Origin: Oscillospiraceae bacterium
GTDB lineage: Bacteria; Bacillota; Clostridia; Oscillospirales; Oscillospiraceae
DNA: 64,000 nt
Direction of reading: 5' to 3'
Assembly (NCBI GenBank): GCA_017535865.1
Contig: JAFXTM010000102.1
Location: forward strand, 57,209-121,208
Part shown: in pieces, positions 23,340 to 32,321 of the stretch
Layout of the letters: every line of letters begins with the position of its first letter
Position numbering within the stretch: position 1 is the stretch's first letter
Notes under the pieces: model-generated
Told to the model about the DNA's origin: nothing
The model's database searches: none
Seen by the model: only the letters and a program-made list of their open reading frames with translations
Position numbers and translations under genes: made by a program

Positions 23340-26183
23340 TCAGTCTCGGCGGATACGCCCGTCGACGGCAAAGAATTGCTGCTGCACGGGGTCGTAAAGC
23401 AGAGGGTTGATGTCCATTTCCTGGATTTCGGGGTGGTCCAGCAGAAGCTGGTTGACGCAGTAGAGGATGCGCTTGAAACCCTCCCTGTCCACGCCCGCGC
23501 TTTCACGGTAGCCATCGAGCAGCCTGGCACAGCGCAGGGAAGAGAGCATCTCCTCGGCGTCGGTCGGACTCAGCGGAACATGGCCGATTGACACGTCCTT
23601 CAACAGCTCGACCAGCGTGCCGCCCAGGCCTGTCAGAATACTGTGGCCGAGTGCGGGGTCCACAACTGCGCCCACGATCATCTCGAGCGAGCCGACGATC
23701 TGCTGTTGAATCTGAACGCCGCGCAGGCCGGGAAACTTCTCTGACCACTCCTCAAGCAGCGATCGAAGTTCACCGGCGCTGCCGATTCCGAGGCGCACAC
23801 CGCCGACGTCGGACTTGTGGATGATATCCGGGTGATCGATCTTGGCGACGACTGGATAGGGAAGCTCAAGGGCTGCCGGATCCTCACCGCAGGCCAGATA
23901 GGCGTTCGCCGCCACTGGCACACCGTAAAGGGAGAGAAGCCTGAAACAGTCGTCTGGCGCGAGGTAGGCGCCGCGCGGTGTTCGTCCGAGGATAGCGTTA
24001 GCCTCCAACCGATCGTCCAGACACAGGTTTTGCACAAAATGGAAGGCCTCAGGTTTCGGCTTTTCCACCATATAGGCCATTGTGCGTACCATCTGATCCG
24101 GGAAGGAGAAGGTGGGGATGCCGCCCTTTTTCATCACGGCCCGCCCCTTCGCGCCGAGATTGGGACCGAAGAAGCAGGAAAAGATCGGGATATCGGTGGC
24201 TTTGAGGATGTCGACCATAGCCTGCGCCACCTCGCCGGTGTCGATCAGCGCCGGCGGGACGCAGTCGACGATGATCGCATCGTAGCGCCCGCTGTCGATC
24301 ATGGCGTGAGCGGCAGCAGCGTAATGCGCCGGAGGTGCAGGCGCAACCAGATCGAGGGGATTTCGGGTAGAGGCCTCCGGCAGCAGCTGTGGCGCAAGAG
24401 CGGCCTGCTCCTCCGGACTCAGCTCAGGCAGCTCGAAGCCGTACTTCACCAGCACGTCGGTCGTCAGGGTGCCGAGACCGCCGGCGTTGGAGATGATGCC
24501 CACGCGTCTGCCTCGAATACGCGGCATTTTCCCCATGGAAGAGGCCAGCAGAAATGCGTCCTCCAGGTTTTCGGCACGAATCACGCCGCATTTGCGAAGC
24601 AGGGCGTCTGCGACCTCATCGTTGCAAGCCATACTGCCGGTGTGAGAACTCGCGGCTTTTGCGCCGGCGGCGGTACGGCCGGATTTGACCATGATGACGG
24701 GCTTGTTCATCCGCGCCATGATTCGCTCGAAACGATAGGGCTCCGGAAGCGTCTCCATATACATGCATATCAGCTCGGTGTTTTCGTCCTCCTCAAGCAT
24801 GGGCAGCAGGTCGCAGGGATTAATGTTGGCCATGTTCCCGAGAGACACCACGACACTGAAGCCAACATCCAGCTCTTCGGCAAAGTCGATAAGACTCGCG
24901 CCGAGGGCGCCGGACTGGGTCAGAAAAGCGACGTGGCCCCTGCGGGGGGACTTGTCGAGAATGGTGGCGCTCAGGCACACTTTCTCGTCGGTGTTGGCGA
25001 GACCCATGCAATTGGGACCGGTGACGCACATGTTGTATTTGTCCACGATCTCGAGCAGCCTGCGCTCGCGCTCAAGGCCCTCTCCGCCGACCTCCCGAAA
25101 GCCTGCGGTGATACAAATCATGGCCTTGACGCCCTTTTTGCCGCAGTCCTCCGCGACGCTCAAAACGCCGCCGGAGGGTACCGCGAGCACAGCCGTGTCC
25201 ACCGTGTCCGGAATGTCCAGCACCGAGCTGTAGCCGGGCACGCCGTGGACGGGTTCACCCTTGCGGTTGACCGCATAGAGCCGCCCCGTGTAGCCCAGAT
25301 CCAGCATGTTGCGAACGATAGCGTTTCCCATACCCGGACGACTGGAGGCCCCGATGACCGCTACGGAGTCCGGGTATAAAAGCTTCGTGCGGTCCCGCTC
25401 AAAAAAAGGTCGGTTTTCTTCCCAGCTCTCAAAGCAGAGCCCGGCAGGCGCAGGTGCGCCTTTGTAATAGAGATGACCTTCCCCGTCCGTGGAGAAGTTC
25501 CCGAGCGCGAGTTCCAGCACGGTACGTGCGCCAACCAGCCGCGCCTGCTCGTTGACAAGTTTCAGATAATACCGGAAGCGCTCCTCCTCGTCGGAAAAGA
25601 GGCTGTAATCCACAGGCACTTTCGGAGAGCGGACCAGCAGGGGACCTGCGTCCAACTCCTTGGTGGCAATGTGGGAGCTCGCACGGAGATAATCCATGTT
25701 ATAGGAGAATGCGGACTTGATCCCGTTTGCGCCCGCGAGCAGCCGATGACCGTCCTCTCCGGTGACAGCAAGGTCCGCCGGGTGGACGTTTACAACCGTG
25801 TAGCGGTCGAGCACAACATCGGTGGTCGCCCAGACATAGCCGGCCAACAGAATCATATCGGCCTGGAAGGGCTCTACCTTTTCGAGCACTTCCCGATCGA
25901 ACTCTGCCCGAACTTCCCGGTCCTTCAGCGGCTTGTTGCGATCGGCATAATACTGCCGAATGTCCATGGCCACATAGGGTATGCCGTAAGCCTGCGCTGC
26001 GGCGACGGCCTTGGAATCCGGCTTGTCGGCGAAAATACCGACGATCTCAAAGGGACAGCCCTCCGGCAGCTTCTCCATTTCCTGCTGCAGTTCATAGGCT
26101 TTCCACAGGGTGTTGCCGGAGCCGGAGCAGTAGCCCAGAACCCGCAGCCGGCCGCGAGCGGGATTGATAATGGGTTTCAGCAT
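23340..26183 (-). CDS. Formyltransferase-like domain fused to an ADP-forming acyl-CoA synthetase
   Basis: 947 residues; ordinary ADP-forming acyl-CoA synthetases are about 700. Residues 1-230 look like a PurN/FMT-type formyltransferase: SGSGNTL (20-26), LAGYVW (113-118), NVHPADL (132-138) and ELDAGPLL (176-183). The catalytic triad Asn132, His134 and Asp178 is in the expected spacing, and His171 is also conserved. From about 265 follow the CoA-binding domain (SVAVIGASSRPGMGNAIV), the succinyl-CoA-ligase-like domains with the phosphohistidine loop SSHTGSMA, and an ATP-grasp domain (about 720-940). It is the second gene after an aminotransferase, 23 bases apart. An acyl-CoA or formyl-CoA to acid conversion with ATP gain is plausible; the substrate is unknown. 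Confidence 0.85.
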   Translation of the reverse strand: MLKPIINPARGRLRVLGYCSGSGNTLWKAYELQQEMEKLPEGCPFEIVGIFADKPDSKAVAAAQAYGIPYVAMDIRQYYADRNKPLKDREVRAEFDREVLEKVEPFQADMILLAGYVWATTDVVLDRYTVVNVHPADLAVTGEDGHRLLAGANGIKSAFSYNMDYLRASSHIATKELDAGPLLVRSPKVPVDYSLFSDEEERFRYYLKLVNEQARLVGARTVLELALGNFSTDGEGHLYYKGAPAPAGLCFESWEENRPFFERDRTKLLYPDSVAVIGASSRPGMGNAIVRNMLDLGYTGRLYAVNRKGEPVHGVPGYSSVLDIPDTVDTAVLAVPSGGVLSVAEDCGKKGVKAMICITAGFREVGGEGLERERRLLEIVDKYNMCVTGPNCMGLANTDEKVCLSATILDKSPRRGHVAFLTQSGALGASLIDFAEELDVGFSVVVSLGNMANINPCDLLPMLEEDENTELICMYMETLPEPYRFERIMARMNKPVIMVKSGRTAAGAKAASSHTGSMACNDEVADALLRKCGVIRAENLEDAFLLASSMGKMPRIRGRRVGIISNAGGLGTLTTDVLVKYGFELPELSPEEQAALAPQLLPEASTRNPLDLVAPAPPAHYAAAAHAMIDSGRYDAIIVDCVPPALIDTGEVAQAMVDILKATDIPIFSCFFGPNLGAKGRAVMKKGGIPTFSFPDQMVRTMAYMVEKPKPEAFHFVQNLCLDDRLEANAILGRTPRGAYLAPDDCFRLLSLYGVPVAANAYLACGEDPAALELPYPVVAKIDHPDIIHKSDVGGVRLGIGSAGELRSLLEEWSEKFPGLRGVQIQQQIVGSLEMIVGAVVDPALGHSILTGLGGTLVELLKDVSIGHVPLSPTDAEEMLSSLRCARLLDGYRESAGVDREGFKRILYCVNQLLLDHPEIQEMDINPLLYDPVQQQFFAVDGRIRRD

Positions 26184-26206
26184 GGCGGTATTCCTCTCTC
26201 AAAAAG

Positions 26207-27400
26207 TTATTTCAGGTATTCGTCGATGGCCTCGGCCATGATCCGGATGCCGCGGTCGATGTTTTCCTTGGAGGGCGTGGAATAGTTCAGGCGGAAGGCG
26301 GGGCAGGGATCGCTGTCGTTGACCATGAAAGAGCAACCGGGTACGAAGGCGACGCCCTTGTTGGCGGCCAGGGTGGCGAAGTCCAGGCTGTCGTAGCCCT
26401 CGGGCAGGGAACACCAGAGGAACAGACCGCCGTCCGGCCGCGTCCAGGTCACGCGCGGGTCGACGTACTTGTCGAGGCAGGCGAGCATGAAGTCGCAGCG
26501 GTCGCGGTAGATGCCGCGGATCTTCTCGATGTGCGCAGGCACGTCGTAGTGGCGGAAGAACTCGTCGCAGACCATCTGGAAGAAGATGTTGGTGTGGCAG
26601 TCACCGCCCTGCTTGGCGATGATAAGCTTCTGGATGATGGGCGTCGGGGCGCAGATGAAGCCGATGCGCATGCCGGCGGAGAGGACCTTGGAATAGGAGC
26701 CGTTGTAGATCACGAGGCCCTCGGTGTCCATCGACTTGATGGTGGGCACGTCCTCGCCGCGGAAGCGGAGCTCGCCGTAGGGGTTGTCCTCGAGGATGAA
26801 GATGCCGTGCTTCTTGCACAGCTCGTACACGTCCCTGCGGCGCTGCAGGCTCATCGTGGAGCCGCGGGGGTTCTGGAAGGACGGGATCAGGTACAGGAGC
26901 TTGACCTTCGGCTGTGTACGGACTGCCTCCTCCAGCAGGTCCATGCGGATGCCCTCATCGTCCATCTCGATGCCGACGACGTTGGCACCGTTGGACTTCA
27001 TGGCAATGATGCCGCTAACGAAGGAGGGGCTCTCCACGATAACGGTGTCGCCGCGGTTGATGAGCACCTCGGGCGTCATGTACAGGCCCTGCTGGCCGCC
27101 GGTGGTGATTATGACCTCGTTGCCGGTCGTGTCGATGCCGAACACGTCGCGCAGGCGCTGCTTGGTGATCTCACGCAGGGGGGTGTAGCCCTCGGTCACA
27201 CTGTACTGCAGAGCTTCGATCGGCCGCTCGCGGAAGAGCTTCTCCGAAATCTCGTGGATCGCCTCGACGGGGATCGCCTCGCTGGAGGGGCTGCCGAGGG
27301 AAAGGGAGATGATGCTCGGGTTTGCGGCCACGAGTTTGAGGATCTCGCGGATCGCGGAGGGCTTGACGCTGGAGATGTTGTCGGAAAACGTGTAGTTCAT
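26207..27400 (-). CDS. PLP-dependent class I/II aminotransferase (2-aminoadipate aminotransferase/LysN-like)
   Basis: 397 residues from the ATG at 27400, preceded by AGGAGT seven bases away. Features of the MocR-related fold I aminotransferases are ITTGGQQGLYMTPEVL, SFQNPRGSTMS, DNPYGELRF and the PLP lysine in YNGSYSKVLSAGMRIGF. No HTH domain is present, so it is an enzyme and not a MocR regulator. LysN-like enzymes act on 2-aminoadipate, leucine and aromatic amino acids. It heads the leftward operon with the formyltransferase-acyl-CoA synthetase fusion and is divergent from the homocitrate-synthase-like gene, which suggests degradation of an amino acid imported by the NSS symporter. Confidence 0.88.
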   Translation of the reverse strand: MNYTFSDNISSVKPSAIREILKLVAANPSIISLSLGSPSSEAIPVEAIHEISEKLFRERPIEALQYSVTEGYTPLREITKQRLRDVFGIDTTGNEVIITTGGQQGLYMTPEVLINRGDTVIVESPSFVSGIIAMKSNGANVVGIEMDDEGIRMDLLEEAVRTQPKVKLLYLIPSFQNPRGSTMSLQRRRDVYELCKKHGIFILEDNPYGELRFRGEDVPTIKSMDTEGLVIYNGSYSKVLSAGMRIGFICAPTPIIQKLIIAKQGGDCHTNIFFQMVCDEFFRHYDVPAHIEKIRGIYRDRCDFMLACLDKYVDPRVTWTRPDGGLFLWCSLPEGYDSLDFATLAANKGVAFVPGCSFMVNDSDPCPAFRLNYSTPSKENIDRGIRIMAEAIDEYLK

Positions 27401-27458
27401 ATAAAGGACTCCTCTCGTGTTTTTTGATGGAACCGAGTTGTTTCTCTTTCTGATTTCA

Positions 27459-27487
27459 AGTATAGCAAGGGCCCGAAAACTTGTCAA
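27459..27487 (-). promoter_or_regulatory. Sigma-A promoter of the aminotransferase operon
   Basis: Read leftward: TTGACA, 17-base spacer, TATACT, a near-consensus promoter. Confidence 0.8.
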
Positions 27488-27690
27488 TCCGCTTAGCAAG
27501 CTTAGGAAAACAACCTTGAATAACGGAAGCTCGCTGCTTTTCGGCAAAGTGTCAAAAAGACGCCCGCCATTTTGGTACTTTAGCTGGCAGCACTGGGGCA
27601 AGCAACGGTCCCTGTGTGCAAACCGCACAAATTTGAGGCGGCATTTTTATCAAAAACGGGAAATCGATTCTCATAACATTGCCTCTCATG

Positions 27691-27719
27691 TTGACAAGGT
27701 TTGTGGCATATAGTATTGT
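27691..27719 (+). promoter_or_regulatory. Sigma-A promoter of the homocitrate-synthase-like operon
   Basis: TTGACA, 17-base spacer, TATTGT. The leader to the start codon is about 180 bases long. Confidence 0.65.
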
Positions 27720-27814
27720 TTGAAATGTATAGGAGAAGAGGGAAAGCCGCCGGACAGACCGAGTTGCACTTTTTGGAGGCCTTCCTGCAAATTACCGGGA
27801 TCGGAATCAATCCC

Positions 27815-27826
27815 TGACGTACGTCA
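27815..27826. promoter_or_regulatory. Palindrome TGACGTACGTCA in the leader
   Basis: A perfect 12-base palindrome about 80 bases before the start codon. It could be an operator for the MerR-XRE-cupin regulator, but no second copy was noticed. Confidence 0.35.
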
Positions 27827-27906
27827 AAAGACCGTGTGAGCGTCTTGGGCGCCCGGGCGGTATTACAATATGAGGAATCAACAAAAGAATAAGGAGGTAC
27901 TGAGCT

Positions 27907-29130
27907 ATGGGATTCAAAGAAGAGGGGAAATGGTGGGTAAGCCCCGGGGATTATGATGAGAGAGTCGTCCGTGAATACGGCTTCCCCGAGAAGATCGAGA
28001 TCCTCGATACCACCCTGCGCGACGGCGAACAGGAGGCCGGTATCATTCTGACGAAAGAGGACAAGCTGGCGATCGCGAAGAAGCTGGACGCGGCGGGCGT
28101 GCATCGCATCGACGCCGGTTGTCCCGCCACCTCTGAGGAGGATGCGGAAGCCCTGCGCGAGATATGCGCGGCCGGGCTCAACGCCGATATCTACTGCTTC
28201 GTACGCGGTGTGCTCTCGGATCAGGACCTCGCTAAATCCTGCGGTGTGGACGGCGTCATCATTGAGATCCCCGGGAGCGAGCACATGCTCTCCGGCGGCA
28301 TGCGCTGGACTCCCGAAAAGGCTGTCGAGGCCGCCATCGCGGCGACCAGCCACGCCCATGAGCTGGGGCTGAAAGTCACGTATTTTCCGTCCGACGCTTC
28401 CCGTGCCTCGCTTGATTTTCTCATCAATCTGCTCAACGCTATCCTCGAGGGCGGCGGGTGGATGGATTCCATCGCGCTGGTTGACACCTTTGGCGCTTTT
28501 TCGCCCGAAGGGGCCGCGCTCTATACCCGAGCGATCCTGGAGCGGGTCGGCAAGCCGGTCGAGGCGCATTTCCATGAGGACTTCGGCCTCTCCGTCGCAA
28601 CTACCATCGCTTCGCTGAAAGCGGGTGCTTTCTGTGCGCACGTCACGGTCAACGGGATCGGCGAACGTGCCGGCAGCTGCCCGATCGAGCCGCTTGTCAT
28701 GAGTTTGCTGTGCCTCTACGGACAGGACACCGGCATCAAGACCGAGAATCTGATCGATCTGGCCAAGGAAGTGGAACTGCGCAGCGGCAAGCCGACACCT
28801 CCGACCAAAGCCATTGTCGGCGACCGTCTCTTCGGCTGGGAGACCGGCCTGCCGGTCGGATACTGGCAGAAGGCCAAGGATATCAATCCGCTGATCATGC
28901 TGCCTTATCTCTATACAATGACCGGACAAAACCCGCCGCACATCTACATCGGCAAAAAGAGCGGCGGCGCCAATGTCGCGTTGGTCAACGAGCGTCTGGG
29001 TCTGCCCCCGGTGGAAGATAAGGAGGAAGTCCGTGCAATCCTTGCCAAGGTCAAGGCCCTCTCCCTTGCGGTCAAACGCGATCTGAACGACGAGGAGTAT
29101 ACGAAAATCTACCACGAAGTGGTAGGCTGA
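27907..29130 (+). CDS. Homocitrate synthase/isopropylmalate synthase-like enzyme (DRE-TIM metallolyase)
   Basis: 407 residues. The DRE-TIM motif is ILDTTLRDGEQEAG near the N-terminus. Metal ligands appear as AHFHEDFGL, and the family signature VNGIGERAG(S)CPIEPLVM follows. There is no C-terminal LeuA regulatory domain, so the length suits a NifV/homocitrate synthase-like or related lyase subgroup. Such enzymes condense acetyl-CoA with a 2-oxo acid, or run the reverse type of reaction. No leucine or lysine pathway genes are nearby. Instead it is followed by an NSS symporter and divergent from an aminotransferase, which suggests a role on an amino-acid-derived 2-oxo acid. AAGGAGG precedes the ATG. 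Confidence 0.82.
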   Translation: MGFKEEGKWWVSPGDYDERVVREYGFPEKIEILDTTLRDGEQEAGIILTKEDKLAIAKKLDAAGVHRIDAGCPATSEEDAEALREICAAGLNADIYCFVRGVLSDQDLAKSCGVDGVIIEIPGSEHMLSGGMRWTPEKAVEAAIAATSHAHELGLKVTYFPSDASRASLDFLINLLNAILEGGGWMDSIALVDTFGAFSPEGAALYTRAILERVGKPVEAHFHEDFGLSVATTIASLKAGAFCAHVTVNGIGERAGSCPIEPLVMSLLCLYGQDTGIKTENLIDLAKEVELRSGKPTPPTKAIVGDRLFGWETGLPVGYWQKAKDINPLIMLPYLYTMTGQNPPHIYIGKKSGGANVALVNERLGLPPVEDKEEVRAILAKVKALSLAVKRDLNDEEYTKIYHEVVG

Positions 29131-29202
29131 GGGTTCATTGACGGCCCGAAACGGCCGTTTGTGATAAAACGGTATAGGAGAAAAACGAACAGGAGGTAAA
29201 TT

Positions 29203-30573
29203 ATGGACAACAAAAAACCCCGCGAACAATGGTCGGGGCGTCTCGGCTTCGTGCTTGCAACGGCAGGCTCGGCAGTCGGCCTCGGCAACATCATGAAATT
29301 CCCGTGGATGACGGGACAGAACGGCGGTGCGGCGTTCCTCTTCACCTACATCGTCATCATGCTGATCATCGGCATCGGCATGCTGATCTGCGACTTCCTG
29401 ATCGGGCGCAATGGCAAGGCAAACGCCGTCGCGTCCTACCGCAAGCTGCTCGGAAACGGGCACTTTACCTGGATGGGTTATCTCGGCATTTTCAGCGCCA
29501 TGCTGGCTTTGGCCTATTACGCCGTGTTCGGCGGATGGATGCTGCACTACATCGTCAACTCCTTCACGACCCTCGCGCACATCGATCCCGCTGAGGTCGG
29601 CGGATTCTTCGGCGCCGCCGTCAGCGCGGTCTGGTCGCCGATCCTGGGTACCTTCATCTTCCTGGCAATCACCGTCATCATTGTCTGCGGCGGCATCAAA
29701 AAGGGCATCGAGGCGGCCAGCAAGTTCATGATGCCCGCCCTGATCATCATCCTGATCATCCTGATCTTCCGCGCCGTCACCCTGCCCGGCGCCGGCGAGG
29801 GCATCAAGTACTACCTGAAGCCCGACCTGTCCAAGATCACGCTCCCGGTCATCGCCGCGGCCGTCGGCCAGTGCTTCTTCTCCCTGAACGTCGGCACTAC
29901 CGGCATGGTCAACTACGGCAGCTACCTGAGCGACGATGAGAATGTCTTCAAGTCCACCATGCAGGTGGCCTTCACCGACTTCGGTGTGGCCTTCTTCGCC
30001 GGCCTCATCATCATCCCCAGCGCCTTCGCCTTCAGCATCGACGTCGGCTCCGGCCCGGGCCTGCTGTTCGTCACAATGCCCTCCCTCTTCGCGCAGCTCC
30101 CGGCGGGCGGCTTTTTCTGCTTCCTGTTCTTCGTGCTGCTGCTCTTCGCCTCCCTGACCTCCTCCGTCTCTATCCTGGAGATCTTCGTCCCCTTCATGAC
30201 CGAGACCTTCCCCAAGGCCTTCAACCGCACCAAGGCTTCCATCCTGGGCGGCGTGATCTGCCTGCTGCTCGGCATCCCCGTGAGCCTGAGCTTCGGTATC
30301 TGGGGCGACGTTCGGATTCTGGGTCAGGACATCTTCAGCCTGTATGACAACTTCATCTGCATCTTCGCGTATCCTCTGATTGCCCTCTGCACCGCCATCA
30401 TCGTCGGCTGGGTCTGGGGCAAGAAGAACGCGCTCAACGCCATCTCCAACGAGGGCCGTCTCGGCCATCGGAAGGTCTACGACGTGTGGTTCTTCCTGGT
30501 CAAGTTCGTCTGCCCGATCCTGCTGCTGGTGGTCGTTATCACCGGCCTGGTGAGCTTCTTTGGCAGCTTCTGA
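29203..30573 (+). CDS. Sodium-dependent amino acid transporter, NSS family
   Basis: 456 residues with about 11-12 membrane helices. The NSS/SNF signature GSAVGLGNIMKFPWM followed by QNGGAAF is at about 25-46, in the first unwound helix that binds Na+ and substrate. Bacterial NSS proteins import amino acids such as tryptophan, tyrosine, leucine or alanine with Na+. AACAGGAGG lies a few bases before the ATG, and the gap to the upstream homocitrate-synthase-like gene is 72 bases, so one transcript is likely. The substrate is presumably the amino acid handled by the divergent aminotransferase. Confidence 0.92.
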   Translation: MDNKKPREQWSGRLGFVLATAGSAVGLGNIMKFPWMTGQNGGAAFLFTYIVIMLIIGIGMLICDFLIGRNGKANAVASYRKLLGNGHFTWMGYLGIFSAMLALAYYAVFGGWMLHYIVNSFTTLAHIDPAEVGGFFGAAVSAVWSPILGTFIFLAITVIIVCGGIKKGIEAASKFMMPALIIILIILIFRAVTLPGAGEGIKYYLKPDLSKITLPVIAAAVGQCFFSLNVGTTGMVNYGSYLSDDENVFKSTMQVAFTDFGVAFFAGLIIIPSAFAFSIDVGSGPGLLFVTMPSLFAQLPAGGFFCFLFFVLLLFASLTSSVSILEIFVPFMTETFPKAFNRTKASILGGVICLLLGIPVSLSFGIWGDVRILGQDIFSLYDNFICIFAYPLIALCTAIIVGWVWGKKNALNAISNEGRLGHRKVYDVWFFLVKFVCPILLLVVVITGLVSFFGSF

Positions 30574-30666
30574 TCGGACCGTGCGGTAAAACGGCATAAT
30601 TTCCCTGCTTCATGAAGCGCTTCGAATACAGCTCTGAGCAGACACGGTAGAAAAACAATGGGCAAA

Positions 30667-30708
30667 GCACCCCCTGATACAGGAAAAAGAATCCTCATCA
30701 GGGGGTGC
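30667..30708 (+). terminator. Stem-loop after the NSS transporter
   Basis: GCACCCCCTGAT / ATCAGGGGGTGC enclosing 18 bases. It lacks a clear T run, so termination would be weak or factor-dependent. Confidence 0.4.
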
Positions 30709-30809
30709 CGTTCTGCCTGAGGCTTACCCTGACGCGGCGCAAAGTCATTTGATGTTTGCGGGACGTAAAGACGGGTATAAACGCCGGACACCTCTGAGGA
30801 AGGGTGATG

Positions 30810-30824
30810 GTTTCGAGAAGCGAA
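30810..30824. promoter_or_regulatory. Inverted repeat TTTCG-N5-CGAAA upstream of the binding protein
   Basis: Perfect five-base arms about 130 bases before the binding-protein start, near the weak promoter-like pair. Possible operator; no regulator gene is in this operon. Confidence 0.35.
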
Positions 30825-30950
30825 ATATTATTGTAAAAAGGGACGTCATGTGATAGGATATAAACAGAATGGCTTTCATATCGTTTTCGCTTCCAAACGG
30901 CGAATTGCATATGAGGGCTGAAACGAAAAAACATCAAAGGAGGAAAAACA

Positions 30951-32303
30951 ATGAAAAAGTATCTTTCACTTGTGCTCGCGTTCTGCATGGTGTTTACTCT
31001 GTGCATCTGCGGCACCGGGGCAGAAGCAGCGGCAGAGAAACAGAAAATTGTCGTTGCTTTCAACGATGCTTCCGACACCGGTGAAAACGGCTTCACCTAC
31101 AAGTGGATCAAAGCCGCTGCCGACAAATTCAGCAACGACCAGTATGAGATCGTGATCCAGGATGAGCCTGTATCCGACGGCGATTTCACGACCAAGATGC
31201 ACCTCCAGCTCTCTGACGCTTCCACCGCACCTGATGTGGTGCTCTACGACGGCTTCCAGCTTCAGTCCGACATTTCTGCCGGCTACTTTATCAGCCTCGA
31301 CGAGCTGGCAGCGAACTGGGACGGCTGGAACAACGGCTTCATCAGCGAGCACACGAAGGGCATCGGAACCGGGATCGACGGCGTCCTCTACGGCATTCCC
31401 GCTTTTACCGACACCCGCTGCCTCTGGATCAACAAGGACATCTTCGAACAGGCCGGTCTCGGCGCTGACTGGCAGCCCACCACCTGGGCAGAGCTCATGG
31501 ATGGTCTCACCACCGTGAAGGACAAGACCGGCGTCATTCCCATCTATCTTCCTTCTTCTGAGGGCGAAGGGGAAAAGACCACCATGCAGGGCTTCCTGAT
31601 GTATTACTACGGCACCGGCGAGCGCCTTCTGGACGAAGCGACCGGCAAGTGGAACATCAATACGCAGGGCCTGTATGATACGCTTGCACTTTACCACGAC
31701 ATCTATGCCAACGGCCTCGGAATGCCGGAGGCTGAAATACTCGACTCCCATGCGCGCAACACCGCTACCGACTATTTCCAGGCGGGCGAAATGGCCTCCT
31801 ATCAGTACGGCACGTGGTATGCCTCCAAATTCCTGCCCCAGAACAGCCCCTGGGAAGGCTTTGAGGATATCATCAAGCCCGTGAAGATCCCCATGCAGAA
31901 CGGCGGCGGCTTCATCAGCCTTTCCGGCGGCTCCTGCCTTGCGATCTCCACGGCATGCGAGTGCCCCGAGGCGGCGTTTGAATTCATTACCATGCTCTTC
32001 ACCGACGTTGACAGCTATGTGGATTATCTGATCGGCGGCGGCAACCTCTCCGTTGTTCCCTCTGCTTCCGAGAATGAGAAGTATGTCTCCGAGTTCCCCT
32101 TCCTCGACGAGGCGATCGAATACCTTGCGTTCTCCTATTACCGTCCCGCGAACGAGAACTATGCCTCTGTTTCCTCCTTCATCGCAACGGCTGTCGAGAA
32201 GGCTGTTACCGGGTCCGCGGAGGATGCTCTCGCTTACTATAATCAGGCTGTGATCAATCTGGTCGGCGCAGACAATGTCACCGACGGCGGCTACCTCAAG
32301 TAA
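30951..32303 (+). CDS. Carbohydrate ABC transporter substrate-binding protein (mannoside locus)
   Basis: 450 residues, family 1 binding protein. The signal peptide MKKYLSLVLAFCMVFTLCIC contains cysteines, but none in a canonical lipobox (residues before them are FTL and LCI); cleavage by signal peptidase I after AEA (residue 26) seems likelier. Downstream it reads KIVVAFNDASDTGENGFTY and DASTAPDVVLYDGFQ, normal for the family. AAAGGAGG precedes the ATG. The gene opens an operon with two permeases and a GH38 alpha-mannosidase, so the ligand is probably an alpha-mannoside, for example from trimmed N-glycans. Confidence 0.9.
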   Translation: MKKYLSLVLAFCMVFTLCICGTGAEAAAEKQKIVVAFNDASDTGENGFTYKWIKAAADKFSNDQYEIVIQDEPVSDGDFTTKMHLQLSDASTAPDVVLYDGFQLQSDISAGYFISLDELAANWDGWNNGFISEHTKGIGTGIDGVLYGIPAFTDTRCLWINKDIFEQAGLGADWQPTTWAELMDGLTTVKDKTGVIPIYLPSSEGEGEKTTMQGFLMYYYGTGERLLDEATGKWNINTQGLYDTLALYHDIYANGLGMPEAEILDSHARNTATDYFQAGEMASYQYGTWYASKFLPQNSPWEGFEDIIKPVKIPMQNGGGFISLSGGSCLAISTACECPEAAFEFITMLFTDVDSYVDYLIGGGNLSVVPSASENEKYVSEFPFLDEAIEYLAFSYYRPANENYASVSSFIATAVEKAVTGSAEDALAYYNQAVINLVGADNVTDGGYLK

Positions 32304-32321
32304 TCTCTTAACGGCATAACT

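Larger units (their letters stand above)
27488..27906. other. Divergent intergenic region
   Basis: About 500 bases separate the two operons of the amino-acid module. Besides the two promoters it holds the palindrome at 27815-27826 and a roughly 180-base leader for the rightward operon. No gene is seen. Confidence 0.6.
30574..30950. other. Gap between NSS transporter and the mannoside ABC operon
   Basis: Contains a GC-rich stem-loop (30667-30708), the short palindrome GAAGCGCTTC (30614-30623) and an inverted repeat TTTCG-N5-CGAAA at 30810-30824. A weak promoter-like pair (TTGTAA and TAGGAT) lies about 100 bases before the next gene. No gene is seen. Confidence 0.5.

Noticed and set aside
26207-27400. 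MocR-type GntR/aminotransferase regulator
   Set aside because: The aminotransferase has no N-terminal helix-turn-helix domain, so it is read as an enzyme.
27580-30597. 1005-codon leftward open frame opposite the homocitrate-synthase-like and NSS genes
   Set aside because: Antisense artefact of high third-position GC; low-complexity acidic and histidine-rich translation and no ribosome site.
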